This document shows positions 25,675 to 33,993 of a stretch of 64,000 nt of DNA, in pieces (positions within the stretch are counted from its first letter, which is position 1; each line of letters opens with the position of its first letter). The notes below the pieces were generated by a model. It had not been told where the DNA came from and searched no databases. It saw only the letters and a program-made list of their open reading frames with translations. Made by a program: the position numbers and the translations under genes. The stretch covers positions 4,120,855 through 4,184,854 of the forward strand of contig OZ257144.1 of NCBI GenBank assembly GCA_965279205.1, in the 5' to 3' direction. Source of the DNA: UBA7672 sp965279205. GTDB taxonomy: Bacteria; Pseudomonadota; Alphaproteobacteria; Caulobacterales; Hyphomonadaceae.

Positions 25675-26283
25675 ATGCGACCGCGCGTTGGAACACGGCC
25701 TGTCACGCTCGAACCGACGCTTATCCAGGAAATCCTCAGCCTGTCGCGCCAGCATGACGAGATGCTGAAGGAAACGCGCCAGGACCTGTTCCGAGCCGAA
25801 ACCAAGGTCCGGGTCGAACGCCAGTGGAAATGGCCGATCCGCGCCGCCTGCGTCGCGCTTGGCGCTGTCGGCCTTGCCGCGTTTCAGAACGAAGTCCTGA
25901 TGGCCAACACTGCCGAGTTCTTCGGCACGGTTGGCCGCGGCATCGAAGACATGGGCACATCGGCGCTGTTCGGTTTCGTGGTCTTTGGCGCCGTCGCCTA
26001 CGGAACCATCTATCTGGTGCGTCGCGCGCTCAGTCGGCCGTCGCCGAACAAGCTGGCCCGCAAGCTTATGGAACAGTTCGCCGAACGCGATGGTGTCGCT
26101 GCCTATGTCTTCGCCGACGACAGTCCCGAAGAGGAAGCGGCCTCGATCGGGGCGCTGACCCGTGAAGAGAACAAGACATTCCGCCAGCGGCGGCTCACGC
26201 CGATGACCCGCACGCTGTCATCCTCGATGACCCAGCTCCTCAATCGGACCGCTGATGACGTGCAGCAGAACATGCTGCACTGA
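25675..26283 (+). CDS. Membrane protein of unknown function
   Basis: A 202-residue protein. The ATG at 25675 directly behind GGGGAGGA is preferred over the GTG 36 bases earlier. An N-terminal helical region precedes two hydrophobic segments (WPIRAACVALGAVGLAAF; SALFGFVVFGAVAYGTIYLV). A soluble C-terminal part has an acidic patch (FADDSPEEEAAS). No family is recognised. It is 79 bp after the TerB-like gene. Confidence 0.65.
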   Translation: MRPRVGTRPVTLEPTLIQEILSLSRQHDEMLKETRQDLFRAETKVRVERQWKWPIRAACVALGAVGLAAFQNEVLMANTAEFFGTVGRGIEDMGTSALFGFVVFGAVAYGTIYLVRRALSRPSPNKLARKLMEQFAERDGVAAYVFADDSPEEEAASIGALTREENKTFRQRRLTPMTRTLSSSMTQLLNRTADDVQQNMLH

Positions 26284-26295
26284 CCTGACAAGCGG

Positions 26296-27270
26296 CTAGA
26301 TCCTCGCGCGCTTGCAAAGATCCTCGAACGCCGTCCAGAACTGGGCGCGGCGTTCATCGGTCTCCATCAGGATTTCGTGGCCAGCGCCTTGGACGGTGAT
26401 CACCCTGCCGGCCTTGAAGCGGCGCGCGAGCTTCTGTTGGGCTGACTTCTTCACCACCGTCTCGTCGGAGGCGAGGGCGACCAGCATAGGCAGGTCGCGC
26501 AGATGGTCGAGCGCATGCGGCTGGAAGAATTCGCGGAAGACGTTGAGGGAGGCGACGACCCAGGCGATCGTCGGCTCGCGCACCGCCAGTCTGGGCTGGG
26601 CGTCTATGAGCTTGCGGTAGAGCTGCCAGCGCGGCTCGTCGTGCGTGAGCTGGTTGTTCTCGAACGTCTCGGGCGGCTGGGGCGGGATGGCGGCCATGCC
26701 GCCGAAGCCGAAAAGGCGCATCGTCCGCGCATACCATTTCTGGAAGAACCAGATCGGGATGCCCCACATCGGCGCGGAGAAGGCGGCAGCGGTGACTTCT
26801 AGTTTCTTCTGCCGCATCGCCTCAAGCGCAATGGCGCCGCCCATGGAGTGGGCGACGATGATCCATGTCTTCGGCGCGCGACGCCTGATCTTGTCGAGAC
26901 CGAGGGCGAGCGCCTCGACATAGTCGGTGAAGGAGCGGATGTGGCCGGCGAACGGGTTCTTCTTCAGGCGGCCAGACAGGCCCTGGCCTGGCCAGTCAAA
27001 GATCACGATCGCAAAGCCGCGCGCCTGCAGGTCGCGTGCGACTTCGAAATACTTCTCGATCATTTCGGTGCGGCCCGGGCACACGATGGCGAGGCCGCGT
27101 GTCTTGACGTGATTGTCCGGCGGCTCGGGTGCGTACACCATCCGCAGGTGAAGGCCGCCCCTGCCCTCATACCAGATCACCTCGGCGCCTTCCGGCGGCG
27201 GGTTGTCCGCCACGAGGACAAGGTCGGCAGGCGCGAGGCGCGCCGACTGGGGTGAGGCGCCGTCGCCCAT
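26296..27270 (-). CDS. Alpha/beta hydrolase (lysophospholipase/monoacylglycerol lipase-like)
   Basis: A 324-residue alpha/beta hydrolase: oxyanion region FDWPGQGLSGR, nucleophile elbow VAHSMGGAIAL (GxSxG variant, Ser in AHSMG), an acid in VALASDETVV and the histidine in VQGAGHEILME. This pattern matches the serine aminopeptidase S33/monoglyceride lipase group, which hydrolyses lipid esters. The SCP2 gene lies just 7 bp upstream on the same strand, so both are probably co-transcribed. Confidence 0.85.
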   Translation of the reverse strand: MGDGASPQSARLAPADLVLVADNPPPEGAEVIWYEGRGGLHLRMVYAPEPPDNHVKTRGLAIVCPGRTEMIEKYFEVARDLQARGFAIVIFDWPGQGLSGRLKKNPFAGHIRSFTDYVEALALGLDKIRRRAPKTWIIVAHSMGGAIALEAMRQKKLEVTAAAFSAPMWGIPIWFFQKWYARTMRLFGFGGMAAIPPQPPETFENNQLTHDEPRWQLYRKLIDAQPRLAVREPTIAWVVASLNVFREFFQPHALDHLRDLPMLVALASDETVVKKSAQQKLARRFKAGRVITVQGAGHEILMETDERRAQFWTAFEDLCKRARI

Positions 27271-27277
27271 CGCCTGC

Positions 27278-27580
27278 CTATTTCAGCTTGGCAAACAGCG
27301 ACTGCAGCTTCATCGCCACGCCCATGTCGCCGGCCACTTTCAGCTTGCCCTGCATGAAGGCCATGGTCGGGTCGAGCGCGCCTTGGGCGAGCTTGATGAA
27401 ATCGTCGAAAGCGACCGTGACAGTAGCGTCGGCAGCGCCATCCTCGTTCGAGGCCTTGCCGGCCGCGCCGTCGATCAGGAGCTTGCCGACCGAGCCGAAG
27501 TCGAACTTGACCGTCTTGTCGAAGCCTGAACCCGCGCCAAGTGCAGACTGAACGCGGGCGGTGACGTCGGCGAGATTCAT
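27278..27580 (-). CDS. SCP2 sterol-binding domain protein
   Basis: A 100-residue single-domain protein. The ATG at 27580 has AGGAGC before it; the longer reading frame upstream is not protein-like. The SCP2 pattern is visible: FDFGSVGKLLIDG, DATVTVAFDDFIKLAQG and AFMQGKLKVAGDMGVAMKL. SCP2 domains bind acyl-CoAs and other lipids. The lipase gene follows after 7 bp and an acyl-CoA carboxylase subunit gene is divergent, so a fatty-acid or acyl-CoA context is plausible. Confidence 0.85.
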   Translation of the reverse strand: MNLADVTARVQSALGAGSGFDKTVKFDFGSVGKLLIDGAAGKASNEDGAADATVTVAFDDFIKLAQGALDPTMAFMQGKLKVAGDMGVAMKLQSLFAKLK

Positions 27581-27735
27581 GTGGGAGCTCCTGAACTGCA
27601 TTCCGGGGTCTAATCTTCGCCCTTTCTCGCGCGTTGCGGGCTCTGGCGCAACCACGACCGGCCCCGTCCCGATCTCGAAACCGCCCCTCGCGCTCCCGGT
27701 TCTGCCCAGCTAGGGTTCTCTCTGCGGGAGGCCAC

Positions 27736-29283
27736 ATGAGCTGGAAAAGCCACATCGAAGAACTGCGGGCGCGAGAAAGACTTGCCGAGCAGATGGGTGG
27801 GGACGAGCGCGTCGCCCGGCAGAGAAGCCAGGGCAAGCTGACGGTCCGCGAACGCGTGGCGTTCCTGGCCGACCCCGGCAGCTTCCACGAAGTCGGCAAG
27901 ATCGCCGGCAAGGCCGGTTACGGACCCAACGAACAGATCGCCGAATTCCTGCCAGCGACCATGGTGTTCGGCCGCGCCACGCTCGATGGGCGGCCTGCCG
28001 TTATCCTTGGCGATGATTTCACGGTTCGCGGCGGCGCGTCGGATGCGTCCATCGCTGGCAAGATGCTGATGGCCGAACAGATGGCTCACGAATACGGCAT
28101 GCCCATCGTGCGCATGGTCGATGGAACAGGCGGCGGCGGTTCGGTAAAATCGTTGGAGCAGAATCCGCGCACCTACATCCCGACGACGCCGGCCTGGGAA
28201 TGGCTGGTTGCCAACATGCAGCGCGCGCCGGTGGTGGCGCTGGCGCTAGGGCCGTGCGCGGGACTTGGCGCGGGGCGCGTCGCGGCGAGCCATTTCTCGG
28301 TAATGGTGAAAGGCCTGAGCCAGGTGTTCGTGGCCGGGCCTCCCGTGGCGAAGGCGATCGGCGAGGATGTCGACAAGGAAGGCCTCGGCGGCTGGGAAAT
28401 CCAGGGCCGCAATGGCGTGATCGATAATGTCGTGAACTCCGAACACGAAGCCTTCGCGGCAGCGAAGCGCTTTCTGTCTTACCTGCCCTCCAACACGGAT
28501 GAACTTCCGCCTGTCCTGCCGTCGGAAGACGACCCGAACCGCAAGGAACAGTTCCTCCTCGACATCGTGCCAAAGGATGGCAAGACGCCCTACATGCCGC
28601 GCAGGATCATCGAAGCGGTTTGCGACAAGGGATCCTTCTTCGAGATCGGCGCGCTGTGGGGACGCCAGGTGGTGACCGGCTTTGCGCGCATCGATGGGCA
28701 TCCCGTGGCGATCCTCGCAGGCGATCCCTTCTTCCTCGACGGCGCCTGGACAGCGGATGCGTGCGACAAGGTGATCCGGCATTTCGATCTCGCCGACACC
28801 TTCCACCTGCCGATCGTGCATTTTGTCGACTGTCCTGGTTTTGCCGTTGGCGCCAAGCATGAGCGCGCCGGCGTCACACGTCATGGCGTGCGCGCGATGG
28901 CGGCGGTCTATCAGGCGCAGACGCCGATCCTGCCCATCGTGATCCGCAAGGCCTATGGGCTTGCGGGCTCCGCGATGTTCAATCCGACGCGCACGCGCTG
29001 GCGTTACTGCTGGCCTTCAGGCGACTGGGGCTCGCTGCCGATGGCCGGCGGCATCGAGGCGGCTTACAAACGCCAGCTCGAAGGCTCAGCCGATCCTGAA
29101 GCGGAGTTGAAGGAACTCTACCGCAAGTTCGAGGCGATGCGCTCGCCCTTCCGGACGGCTGAGGCTTTCATCGCGGAAGAGATCATCGATCCGAGAGACA
29201 CGCGCCCACTGGCGGTCGATTTCGTCAGGCATGCCTATCGCGTGCTGAAGACGGGGCAGCGCAGCTACGGGATGCGGCCATAG
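27736..29283 (+). CDS. Acyl-CoA carboxylase beta subunit (carboxyltransferase)
   Basis: A 515-residue carboxyltransferase with the two crotonase-like halves of the PCC/MCC beta family. Landmarks are VRERVAFLADPGSFHEVGK, VVALALGPCAGLGAGRVAAS, MPRRIIEAVCDKGSFFEIG and a late VIRKAYGLAGSAMF. The start at 27736 is chosen because GGGAGG precedes it. These subunits transfer carboxyl groups from biotin to propionyl-, methylcrotonyl- or related acyl-CoAs. No biotin carboxylase gene is adjacent, so the partner lies elsewhere and the substrate is open. Confidence 0.88.
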   Translation: MSWKSHIEELRARERLAEQMGGDERVARQRSQGKLTVRERVAFLADPGSFHEVGKIAGKAGYGPNEQIAEFLPATMVFGRATLDGRPAVILGDDFTVRGGASDASIAGKMLMAEQMAHEYGMPIVRMVDGTGGGGSVKSLEQNPRTYIPTTPAWEWLVANMQRAPVVALALGPCAGLGAGRVAASHFSVMVKGLSQVFVAGPPVAKAIGEDVDKEGLGGWEIQGRNGVIDNVVNSEHEAFAAAKRFLSYLPSNTDELPPVLPSEDDPNRKEQFLLDIVPKDGKTPYMPRRIIEAVCDKGSFFEIGALWGRQVVTGFARIDGHPVAILAGDPFFLDGAWTADACDKVIRHFDLADTFHLPIVHFVDCPGFAVGAKHERAGVTRHGVRAMAAVYQAQTPILPIVIRKAYGLAGSAMFNPTRTRWRYCWPSGDWGSLPMAGGIEAAYKRQLEGSADPEAELKELYRKFEAMRSPFRTAEAFIAEEIIDPRDTRPLAVDFVRHAYRVLKTGQRSYGMRP

Positions 29284-29299
29284 CCGGAAAAAAACAAAG

Positions 29300-31393
29300 C
29301 TACCGCCGCGCCCGGACCAGACCAGAGGCCTGTCCATCCTTACTATGCTTGCCGGCACTCAGGTCAGAGGCTGCATCAGGCGCCCCTGCCCTCTCCCGTG
29401 CGATTTCATCGTCGATGGAATGCTGGGCCGCTAGAGCCCTCGCGCCGGCCTCTGGACACTGTCGAATAATCGCCATCAACAGCTCGCGAATCTCGATCGG
29501 CTTGGACACATAGTCGTTCATGCCATCGGCCAGATACTTCTCGCGGTCGCCGGCCATGGCGTTGGCTGTGAGGGCGATGATTGGGACATTTGCAGCATCG
29601 CAGGCAAGTGCGCGAATGGCTCGCGTCGCCGCCGGGCCATCCATGACCGGCATGCAGATATCCATCAGCACAACATCGAAGCCGGAGGTCGCAACCGCCT
29701 CAACCGCCTGCGCGCCATCTCCAACGAAGGTGATATCGAGCCCATGATGCGACAGGAGGGCGCGCAGGACCTTCTGGTTGATGGGATTGTCCTCTGCGAC
29801 GAGCAGCCGCAGAGGCATGGCGAAGACAAAGTCCGGCTCTACGTCATCGGTCCAATCGGGTTCGTCACCTTCAGAAGTCGGCAGGCGGAACCAGAACGTG
29901 CTGCCCTTGCCGGGTTCGCTCCTGACGCCGATTCTTCCGCCCATGCTTTCGACCAGCTGCCGGCAGATCGCCAGGCCGAGTCCCGTTCCGCCGAACCTGC
30001 GTGTGGTTGATGAGTCCGCCTGTGTGAAGTGCTTGAAGAGCCGCTGCTGGCCGGCCTCGTCGATGCCGATGCCGGTGTCTTTCACGCTCACACAGATTTC
30101 GCCGGCGTGTTCTCCGTGCGCGTAGCGAAGCGTAACGATCACCTCTCCGGCTTCGGTGAACTTCACAGCGTTGCTGACCAGGTTGATCAGGATCTGACGG
30201 AAACGCGTTGGGTCCCCGGTCACCCAGGGAGGCAGGTTCGAATCGACCTCGACCTTCAGCGCGAGCCCTTGCCTGGCGGCTTGCGGTTCGAGCACGGAGA
30301 CAACGTCGTCGGCCAATGCGCTTGCACTGAACGACAATTGTTCGAAAGCGACCTGGCCGGCTTCTATCTTGGAAAAATCGAGGATATTGTTGAGAATCTG
30401 CAGCAGCATGGCAGCCGAGTCGCGCGCCGTTACAATCTCGTCGCGCTGCGCCGCATTCAGGTTCGAGCGCATTACAGATTCGAGCATGCCGAGAACTCCG
30501 TTCATCGGCGTCCGGATCTCGTGACTCATGACAGCGAGGAACTGGGCCTTTTCGGCCACCGCAGCTTCAGCCGTCGATCTGGCGTTTTCCAGCGCCGTGG
30601 TCAGCTCGCGAAGGCGGCTGGCCTCCCGTTCCGCCCGCTCCCTGAGAAGGCGGCTCCGGTCGACAAGAGCCATCGCAAGCCCGGCGAGGACGATGGCCGC
30701 AACGCCGACTACAACGAGGCCGGCGAGCAGACCCTTCGAAACGACGGCGACAGCTTGCGTCTGTTCTGGCGAAACGACCAGGACCGTGCCGCTCATCCCC
30801 GTGTAGTGCATGCCGCAAATTGCAATCGCCATCACAACGGCCGCAATCATGCGATGCCACACGCGATTGACATTCGTCGCAAGCCAGAGAGCTGCGGTTG
30901 ACGCCGCAAGGGCGATCAGGATCGACAGCGAGAAGAGTTCTGGACGGTAGATCACCTTGGCCGGAACGATCAGGGCGCTCATGCCCACATAGTGCATCGC
31001 GGTCACGCCGGCGCCGACGACTGTCCCCGAGATGGCAAGCCTGAACCAGGAAGGCCTTTTTCCCAGCACGATCAGGCCGACGATGACGGCGGCGATTGCG
31101 ATAACGCCGGAAAGGAAAGTCAGCAGCGGATCATAGCCCTGCTCGAACGGAACATCGAACGCGGTCATGGCGATGAAGTGCATGGACCAGATGCCGGCGC
31201 CCAGGGTCAGGCCGCCCATCGGCAGCCAGAACTTGCCCCTTCCATCCTCCGAAGACCGCCATCGGCTCGACATGTCGAGCGCGCTGTACGAGGCGAAAGC
31301 CGCAACGAGAAACGACAACACGACCAGGCCGGGAGCGTGGCCCCCGGTTATGCCGCCGGTTGTGGAATCAAAACAAAACCCGAGCAGGTTCAT
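29300..31393 (-). CDS. MHYT-domain hybrid sensor histidine kinase
   Basis: A 697-residue membrane kinase. The N-terminal ~245 residues form a seven-helix MHYT domain with MHF (71–73), MHYV (133–136) and MHYT (195–198) repeats, proposed to sense gases or redox through bound metal. A HisKA domain follows with H291 in FLAVMSHEIRTPMNGVLGML, then an HATPase with ADSSTTRRFGGTGLGLAICR. The C-terminal receiver has its aspartate in DVVLMDICMPVMDG. No response-regulator gene is adjacent, so phosphate must pass to a distant protein. Confidence 0.92.
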   Translation of the reverse strand: MNLLGFCFDSTTGGITGGHAPGLVVLSFLVAAFASYSALDMSSRWRSSEDGRGKFWLPMGGLTLGAGIWSMHFIAMTAFDVPFEQGYDPLLTFLSGVIAIAAVIVGLIVLGKRPSWFRLAISGTVVGAGVTAMHYVGMSALIVPAKVIYRPELFSLSILIALAASTAALWLATNVNRVWHRMIAAVVMAIAICGMHYTGMSGTVLVVSPEQTQAVAVVSKGLLAGLVVVGVAAIVLAGLAMALVDRSRLLRERAEREASRLRELTTALENARSTAEAAVAEKAQFLAVMSHEIRTPMNGVLGMLESVMRSNLNAAQRDEIVTARDSAAMLLQILNNILDFSKIEAGQVAFEQLSFSASALADDVVSVLEPQAARQGLALKVEVDSNLPPWVTGDPTRFRQILINLVSNAVKFTEAGEVIVTLRYAHGEHAGEICVSVKDTGIGIDEAGQQRLFKHFTQADSSTTRRFGGTGLGLAICRQLVESMGGRIGVRSEPGKGSTFWFRLPTSEGDEPDWTDDVEPDFVFAMPLRLLVAEDNPINQKVLRALLSHHGLDITFVGDGAQAVEAVATSGFDVVLMDICMPVMDGPAATRAIRALACDAANVPIIALTANAMAGDREKYLADGMNDYVSKPIEIRELLMAIIRQCPEAGARALAAQHSIDDEIARERAGAPDAASDLSAGKHSKDGQASGLVRARR

Positions 31394-31493
31394 GAGGGCG
31401 TCCCCCCGAAGCCCTGCGCACAGTCTGAGTGTATGCTTCTAACAAGGAGTTACCGCGGGTCGCGAAACCTGCCCTCCGTGCGAAGCTTCAACT

Positions 31494-32411
31494 CTACTGA
31501 TCAGGCGCACCCGCCGGAAGCGCACCAGATGCAGGTTTTCTGAACCTGAGCGTCATGCGGTCGCTTTCGCCGATGGCCTTGTAGGCCTCGACGTCATAGC
31601 CGGCGCCTTCCGGCGTGCCCAGTGTCGGCGCGCGCAGGTTGGGCGGCAGCATCCACACGCCGAGCGGGTGATCGGCATTGTCCTTCGGGTTGGCGTTGAT
31701 CTCCGAAGACTCTTCCAGGATGAAGCCAGCATGCTGAGCGAGCTGGACGACGTAATTCTCAAGAACATAGCCGGTGGAAGCGGTGAGATCCTGATCGCGC
31801 GCGGACGGTAGGCGATGCTCTTCCACACCGAGCACGCCGCCGGGCTTCAGCGCGCGGAAGGCATCCGCGAAAATCTTGTCGGCATACCCGCCGGCCATCC
31901 AGTTGTGCACATTGCGGAAGGTTAGCACCGCGTCCGCCGAACCGTCTGGCGCAAGGCCCGGGCTGGTTTTCGATGCAACCGTGATGTCGATCTTGCCGTA
32001 GGTTTCCGGATGCGCCTGGAAAGCCGCGACATAGGCGTCGACATTGGCCTTCGCGCCAGCGGACGAGGCGGGATCGGGATGGGCAGCGTAGAGCAAGCCG
32101 CCGCCAGACTTCAGCCACGGACCTAGAATGGCGGTGTACCAGCCGCCGCCTGGGAAGATCTCAACCACCTTGTCGGAGGATTTTACGCCGAAGAAGGAAA
32201 GCGTCTCGACCGGATGGCGCCATTTGTCGCGCGCCTTCTCTGTGTCGATGCGCCAGTCGCCTGCAACCGCCCATTCGAGGCCACCCGCGGGTTTCTCGAG
32301 GACCGGATCGCCGCCGGGCAGGTTGCCGGCCGCCTTCGCGGCATCTTCGCTGCCGCTGCATCCGGCCAGCGCGAGGGCCGCGAAAGAGAAAAGCAAACGG
32401 CCTGTTTTCAT
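31494..32411 (-). CDS. Lipoprotein-type predicted methyltransferase
   Basis: A 305-residue protein with a clear lipoprotein signal (LLFSFAALALAGCSGSED) followed by a Rossmann methyltransferase-like domain: VVEIFPGGGWYTAILGPWL as motif I, AVLTFRNVHNWMAGGYADK, and LKPGGVLGVEEHRLP. SAM-dependent enzymes are normally cytoplasmic, so an exported one is unusual, but a group of predicted methyltransferases (COG4798-like) does carry such signals. The function is unknown. Confidence 0.8.
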   Translation of the reverse strand: MKTGRLLFSFAALALAGCSGSEDAAKAAGNLPGGDPVLEKPAGGLEWAVAGDWRIDTEKARDKWRHPVETLSFFGVKSSDKVVEIFPGGGWYTAILGPWLKSGGGLLYAAHPDPASSAGAKANVDAYVAAFQAHPETYGKIDITVASKTSPGLAPDGSADAVLTFRNVHNWMAGGYADKIFADAFRALKPGGVLGVEEHRLPSARDQDLTASTGYVLENYVVQLAQHAGFILEESSEINANPKDNADHPLGVWMLPPNLRAPTLGTPEGAGYDVEAYKAIGESDRMTLRFRKPASGALPAGAPDQ

Positions 32412-32482
32412 GATCGGTTTCCTGGTCGTTTGCTGCCGGAACGGGTCGTTTGCCTGGCGATGACATTATCCAATCGGCGTCA

Positions 32483-32510
32483 CTTGACCACCCGGGGGCG
32501 CATTCCCAAT
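32483..32510 (+). promoter_or_regulatory. Possible heat-shock (sigma-32-type) promoter
   Basis: CTTGAC at 32483–32488 and CCCAAT at 32505–32510 resemble the CTTGAA…CCCCAT heat-shock promoter. The 16-bp spacer is slightly long. It lies ~135 bp upstream of the Hsp20 gene. Confidence 0.35.
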
Positions 32511-32622
32511 TCGAATGGCGAGGCGCCGCAGAGGCGGGCCTTGGAGACCGAGGCGTTGACCAATAGGTGGCGCCGCGAACGGTCTTCAAACTGAAACCGC
32601 GGCTTCCAGAACCGGAGCTGCA

Positions 32623-32643
32623 CTGTTGCTTGAAGAAGGACAG
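32623..32643 (+). promoter_or_regulatory. Candidate ROSE-type RNA thermometer hairpin over the Hsp20 ribosome site
   Basis: CTGTTGCTT pairs with AAGGACAG around a GAAG loop and encloses the AAGGA ribosome site (32636–32640) seven bases before the ATG. The guanine of TTGCT is bulged opposite the ribosome site, as in the conserved 3' hairpin of ROSE thermometers in alphaproteobacterial small heat-shock genes. Two GGCGCC blocks in the leader (about 32522 and 32570) could form a further stem. Confidence 0.5.
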
Positions 32644-32646
32644 ACA

Positions 32647-33132
32647 ATGAGCACGTTCGACTTTTCCCCCCTCTATCGCACCGTCGTCGGCTTTGATCGG
32701 CTTGCCAGCCTGATCGACACTGCATCCCGGCTTGATGGCGCTCAGGGCTATCCCCCCTACAACATCGAACAGTCCGTCGAGGACGAGAACGCCTATTCGA
32801 TTGAGCTTGCCGTCGCTGGCTTCGCGGAAGACGACCTCGATCTCGAAGTGAAGGAAAGCCAGCTGATCGTCGTCGGCAAGAAAGACGGCAGTGAAGCGAA
32901 CCGCAAATTCCTCCACCGCGGCATTGCCGAACGCGGCTTCATCCGCCGCTTCCAGCTTGCCGATCACGTCGTGGTGAGCGGCGCCGCGCTGAAGAACGGC
33001 CTGCTTCGTATCGAACTGAAACGCGAACTTCCCGAGGCCATGAAACCTCGCAAGATCGCGATCGGCGACACGGCGACTCACCAGGTGATTGACGGCGGCG
33101 CGAAGAAAATCCGCACTGCGTCAGCCGCTTAA
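32647..33132 (+). CDS. Small heat-shock protein Hsp20/IbpA family
   Basis: A 161-residue protein with an aromatic N-terminal arm (FDFSPLYRTVVGFDRL), as in IbpA, then the alpha-crystallin domain from YNIEQSVEDENAYSIELAVA to LKNGLLRIELKRELP. The latter contains the conserved A-x-L-x-N-G-L-L motif (AALKNGLLRIEL). It is an ATP-independent holdase that protects unfolding proteins. The ATG at 32647 is the first with a ribosome site (AAGGA). Expression is probably heat-inducible through the hairpin at 32623–32643 and possibly a sigma-32 promoter. Confidence 0.92.
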   Translation: MSTFDFSPLYRTVVGFDRLASLIDTASRLDGAQGYPPYNIEQSVEDENAYSIELAVAGFAEDDLDLEVKESQLIVVGKKDGSEANRKFLHRGIAERGFIRRFQLADHVVVSGAALKNGLLRIELKRELPEAMKPRKIAIGDTATHQVIDGGAKKIRTASAA

Positions 33133-33266
33133 CCGGTTTGTTTTCTGGCTCTTGAAAAGCGGTCTGACCGACCCGAACTAATCATCTGGTCTGCAAGACC
33201 CTGGCGGCGAGCCGGCCGGCCCTCTCCCTCCCCCCGGATGAGCTGGCCTGGATCCCGCCAAAGAGA

Positions 33267-33301
33267 GCGGCGCGTCCCCCCGGGCGCGCCGCTTTTCTTT
33301 T
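33267..33301 (+). terminator. Rho-independent terminator after hsp20
   Basis: The stem GCGGCGCG/CGCGCCGC around a 10-nt C/G-rich loop is followed by TTTTCTTTT. It lies 135 bp after the hsp20 stop and ends that transcript; on the minus strand the convergent rhomboid gene ends just beyond. Confidence 0.8.
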
Positions 33302-33337
33302 GCCCGCAATCTCTTCGCGTGGTCTCGAAGGTGAAGC

Positions 33338-33973
33338 TCAGAACGAGGTCGGCAGGGTAGCCATGACCTGCTGCCACAGACTCTGCACGGCCAGCGGCCA
33401 GAACATGCACACCATCACAACACCCATCAGCGCGCCGCCCAGGTGGGCGGCGTGGCCGATGCCGTCGCGTACCTGTGTGTGCGAGGCCCAGGCCGACCAG
33501 ACGATGTAGCAGGCCGCGAACACGATCAGCGGCATGGGCAGAGCGAAGAAGGCGTAGATCGTCGCGAAGGGCGCAAACAGTGCGATGGCCGTGGTAATGC
33601 CGGAGACCGCGCCCGACGCGCCGAGCGCGCGATAGTTCATGCTCCGGAAGTGCTCCATCAACGTCCACAGCGAGCCCGCGAGCAGCGACAGAATGTAGAT
33701 CGCGAAAAAGGCCCCGGTACCGACGAGGTACTCCAGGGATGGGCCGAGGAAGAACAGCGCCAACATATTCATGAAAAGATGGATCGGGTCGGCATGAATG
33801 AAGCCGGACGTAATCATCCGATACCACTCGTTGTTGCGGCGCATGCGGCCAACGTCGAACAGCAGGCGGTCAATCAGGCGCACATTGCCGAATGCGATAA
33901 CCGAAAGACCTATGTTGCTGACCAGTAGCGCCAGCGTCGCGGGCGACTGCAACAAGAGTTGAAGATCGTCCAT
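33338..33973 (-). CDS. Rhomboid-family intramembrane serine protease
   Basis: A 211-residue membrane protein with about six hydrophobic helices. The nucleophile serine lies in RALGASGAVSGI and the partner histidine in IGHAAHLGGALMG. The HxxxN pattern appears in FIHADPIHLFMNMLAL. Rhomboids cut membrane proteins within the bilayer; the substrate is unknown. It lies 20 bp downstream of the GST-like gene on the same strand. Confidence 0.9.
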   Translation of the reverse strand: MDDLQLLLQSPATLALLVSNIGLSVIAFGNVRLIDRLLFDVGRMRRNNEWYRMITSGFIHADPIHLFMNMLALFFLGPSLEYLVGTGAFFAIYILSLLAGSLWTLMEHFRSMNYRALGASGAVSGITTAIALFAPFATIYAFFALPMPLIVFAACYIVWSAWASHTQVRDGIGHAAHLGGALMGVVMVCMFWPLAVQSLWQQVMATLPTSF

Positions 33974-33993
33974 GCGGTCGCTCCGGCCAGGCG

